Shown: piece by piece, positions 15,155-16,218 of the stretch
Numbering within the stretch: position 1 is the stretch's first letter
How the letters are laid out: each line of letters begins with the position of its first letter
NCBI GenBank assembly: GCA_023227695.1
Contig: JALNVE010000036.1
Location: forward strand, 1 to 16,218
Direction: 5' to 3'
Source of the DNA: Paludibacteraceae bacterium
GTDB taxonomy: Bacteria; Bacteroidota; Bacteroidia; Bacteroidales; Paludibacteraceae
Length of the DNA: 16,218 nucleotides
Made by a program: the position numbers and the translations under genes
The notes under the pieces: generated by a model
Seen by the model: the letters and a program-made list of their open reading frames with translations, nothing else
Database searches by the model: none
Told to the model about the DNA's origin: nothing

Positions 15155-16218
15155 TTATCTAACGTAAATCTCATTCCTATTGACGAGGTACATTCCGGGA
15201 GTTAACATAACTCTTTTTTTTGTATTTTTTTCCATGTCAAATCTTCTGATAAGCTGACCTGTTATCGAATAGATGACTATTTCTGTATTTATATAAGTTG
15301 AGATATAAATGCTTTGGTCTTTTGAATATATTGTTAATGGATTCTCTGTCTCCTTTGTCATATTTGTTGATGTGTGTTCATTCTTTTCCCAATAAAGATA
15401 AACAGAGACATCGTTGTTTGGCATTATAAATGAAATAGTATTGTTATTAATGGAGGTAGGAATTGTTTTGTCATCATTCCAAGTGACAACGCTGTCTAAA
15501 ATAAAACCCTCCTCATAAACAACTTTGATGGTAATGGTGGTGTTTTCGGGAGCTATGTAAGTGTTCGAAACCGTTTCTCCATGAAAGTTGTAAACCAAAA
15601 CATTGTGTAACTCTTTTGAAGAGGACGTATGGATAGGGAAAAGATTATTACTAGGCTTGTCAATGCTATCATTTCCCCATTTTAGGAATATAGAATCTTG
15701 TTGATTTCCGACCCAAGAATTTAAGGTTGAACTAAGATCGTTAATTGAGTCTATCTTTTCTGTCAGAGTACAAATGTTGCCATCTTGTGTAAATGTGCCA
15801 GATTGATCTATGAAACCTTCATTTGTACCAATTTCTTCTTTTAACGTGTTTTCCCATTTGAAGCAATGGTTTATTTGACCTTTGTTTTCTCCTATAAGGC
15901 TTCCACTTTTATTGAAAGCAGCAATTTTTCCTGCATTATATGAGTTCGTAACTTCTCCTACAATATTATTTGAACCAACTAGGCCTCCAGCATAGCTCTC
16001 AGAACAAGTAATGTAGCCGATATTGTAAGAGTTGTATATTTTACCTTCTATGCCATCAAAGCCCCCATTGTATCCTGCTATTCCTCCTACTTCTGTATTG
16101 CTGTTTAATTCTCCTCTGTTGTATGAATTAAGGATAATGCCGTCGTTTCTTCCTGTTATTCCTCCCGTTTTCCTTGTTCCTGTTTCGTAAGCAATATTTT
16201 GGCAGTTTTGGATGATGC
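15155..16218 (-). CDS. GLUG-repeat surface protein with T9SS-like C-terminus (5' end outside window)
   Basis: The minus-strand frame is open from the window edge to the TAA at 15155, about 354 codons; the N-terminus lies outside. The upstream part carries GLUG-type repeats of about 30 residues: GGITGRNDGIILNSYNRGEL, GGIAGYN...IYNSYNIGYI, AGGLVGSN...VTNSYNAGKI and SLIGENKGQINHCF. These repeats occur in large secreted adhesins and peptidase-like proteins and form beta-helical structures. A beta-sandwich-like segment (VYEEGFILDSVVTWNDD, ISFIMPNNDVSVYLYW) follows, similar to Bacterial-repeat-type domains. The last about 60 residues (LTIYSKDQSIYIS, IYSITGQLIRRFD, LTPGMYLVNRN, ending IYVR) look like a T9SS type A sorting domain. 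A start codon near 15598 would only be an internal TTG; the frame clearly continues beyond it. Predicted role: surface-exposed or secreted protein; the ligand is unknown. Confidence 0.8.
   Translation of the reverse strand, partial: IIQNCQNIAYETGTRKTGGITGRNDGIILNSYNRGELNSNTEVGGIAGYNGGFDGIEGKIYNSYNIGYITCSESYAGGLVGSNNIVGEVTNSYNAGKIAAFNKSGSLIGENKGQINHCFKWENTLKEEIGTNEGFIDQSGTFTQDGNICTLTEKIDSINDLSSTLNSWVGNQQDSIFLKWGNDSIDKPSNNLFPIHTSSSKELHNVLVYNFHGETVSNTYIAPENTTITIKVVYEEGFILDSVVTWNDDKTIPTSINNNTISFIMPNNDVSVYLYWEKNEHTSTNMTKETENPLTIYSKDQSIYISTYINTEIVIYSITGQLIRRFDMEKNTKKRVMLTPGMYLVNRNEIYVR

Overview
The window looks like chromosome of an AT-rich member of the Bacteroidota, most likely a Bacteroidales. 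Three signs support this. Promoters match the Bacteroidota consensus (TTTG, about 19 bp, TAnnTTTG), clearest ahead of rpmH. Shine-Dalgarno sites are mostly weak or absent. Three proteins end in sorting domains of the type IX secretion system (T9SS), and a fourth family, DUF4491, is typical of the phylum. Genus cannot be settled from the window alone.

Left part (1-7078). rpmH (bL34) is on the plus strand with its own promoter and a strong terminator. A second, bidirectional hairpin then separates it from a minus-strand run that reads, in order of transcription, rdgB (house-cleaning nucleotide diphosphatase), porZ (T9SS surface component), tsaE (tRNA t6A synthesis ATPase) and a 982-residue GH74 endo-xyloglucanase-type enzyme. 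The GH74 enzyme carries an N-terminal accessory domain and a C-terminal T9SS sorting domain. Both catalytic aspartate positions of GH74 and eight Asp-box repeats can be seen.

Middle part (7242-14884). A plus-strand GT2 glycosyltransferase converges, with no spacer, on a compact six-gene minus-strand operon: GT4 glycosyltransferase, MurJ/Wzx-like flippase, EpsG-type Wzy polymerase, O-antigen-ligase-family membrane protein with an extra C-terminal domain, GT2 glycosyltransferase, DUF4491 membrane protein. Gaps are 4, 8, 9, -4 and 6 nt. Flippase, polymerase and ligase together form the membrane half of a Wzx/Wzy-dependent O-antigen or surface-polysaccharide pathway. No priming transferase or nucleotide-sugar enzymes lie in the window.

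Right part (14885-16218). A 270-nt AT-rich leader precedes the operon. Upstream of it is the 3' part of a large GLUG-repeat surface protein with a T9SS-like C-terminal domain, cut by the window edge.

Taken together: T9SS cargo (GH74 and the GLUG protein), a T9SS attachment-complex component (PorZ) and a polysaccharide export and ligation operon lie close to each other. In Porphyromonas gingivalis, T9SS cargo is anchored to an O-polysaccharide-type LPS (A-LPS) with help from PorZ. A link here is plausible but inferred only from position. I see no phage, insertion sequence, CRISPR array, tRNA or rRNA, and no clear evidence of a wholly new system.
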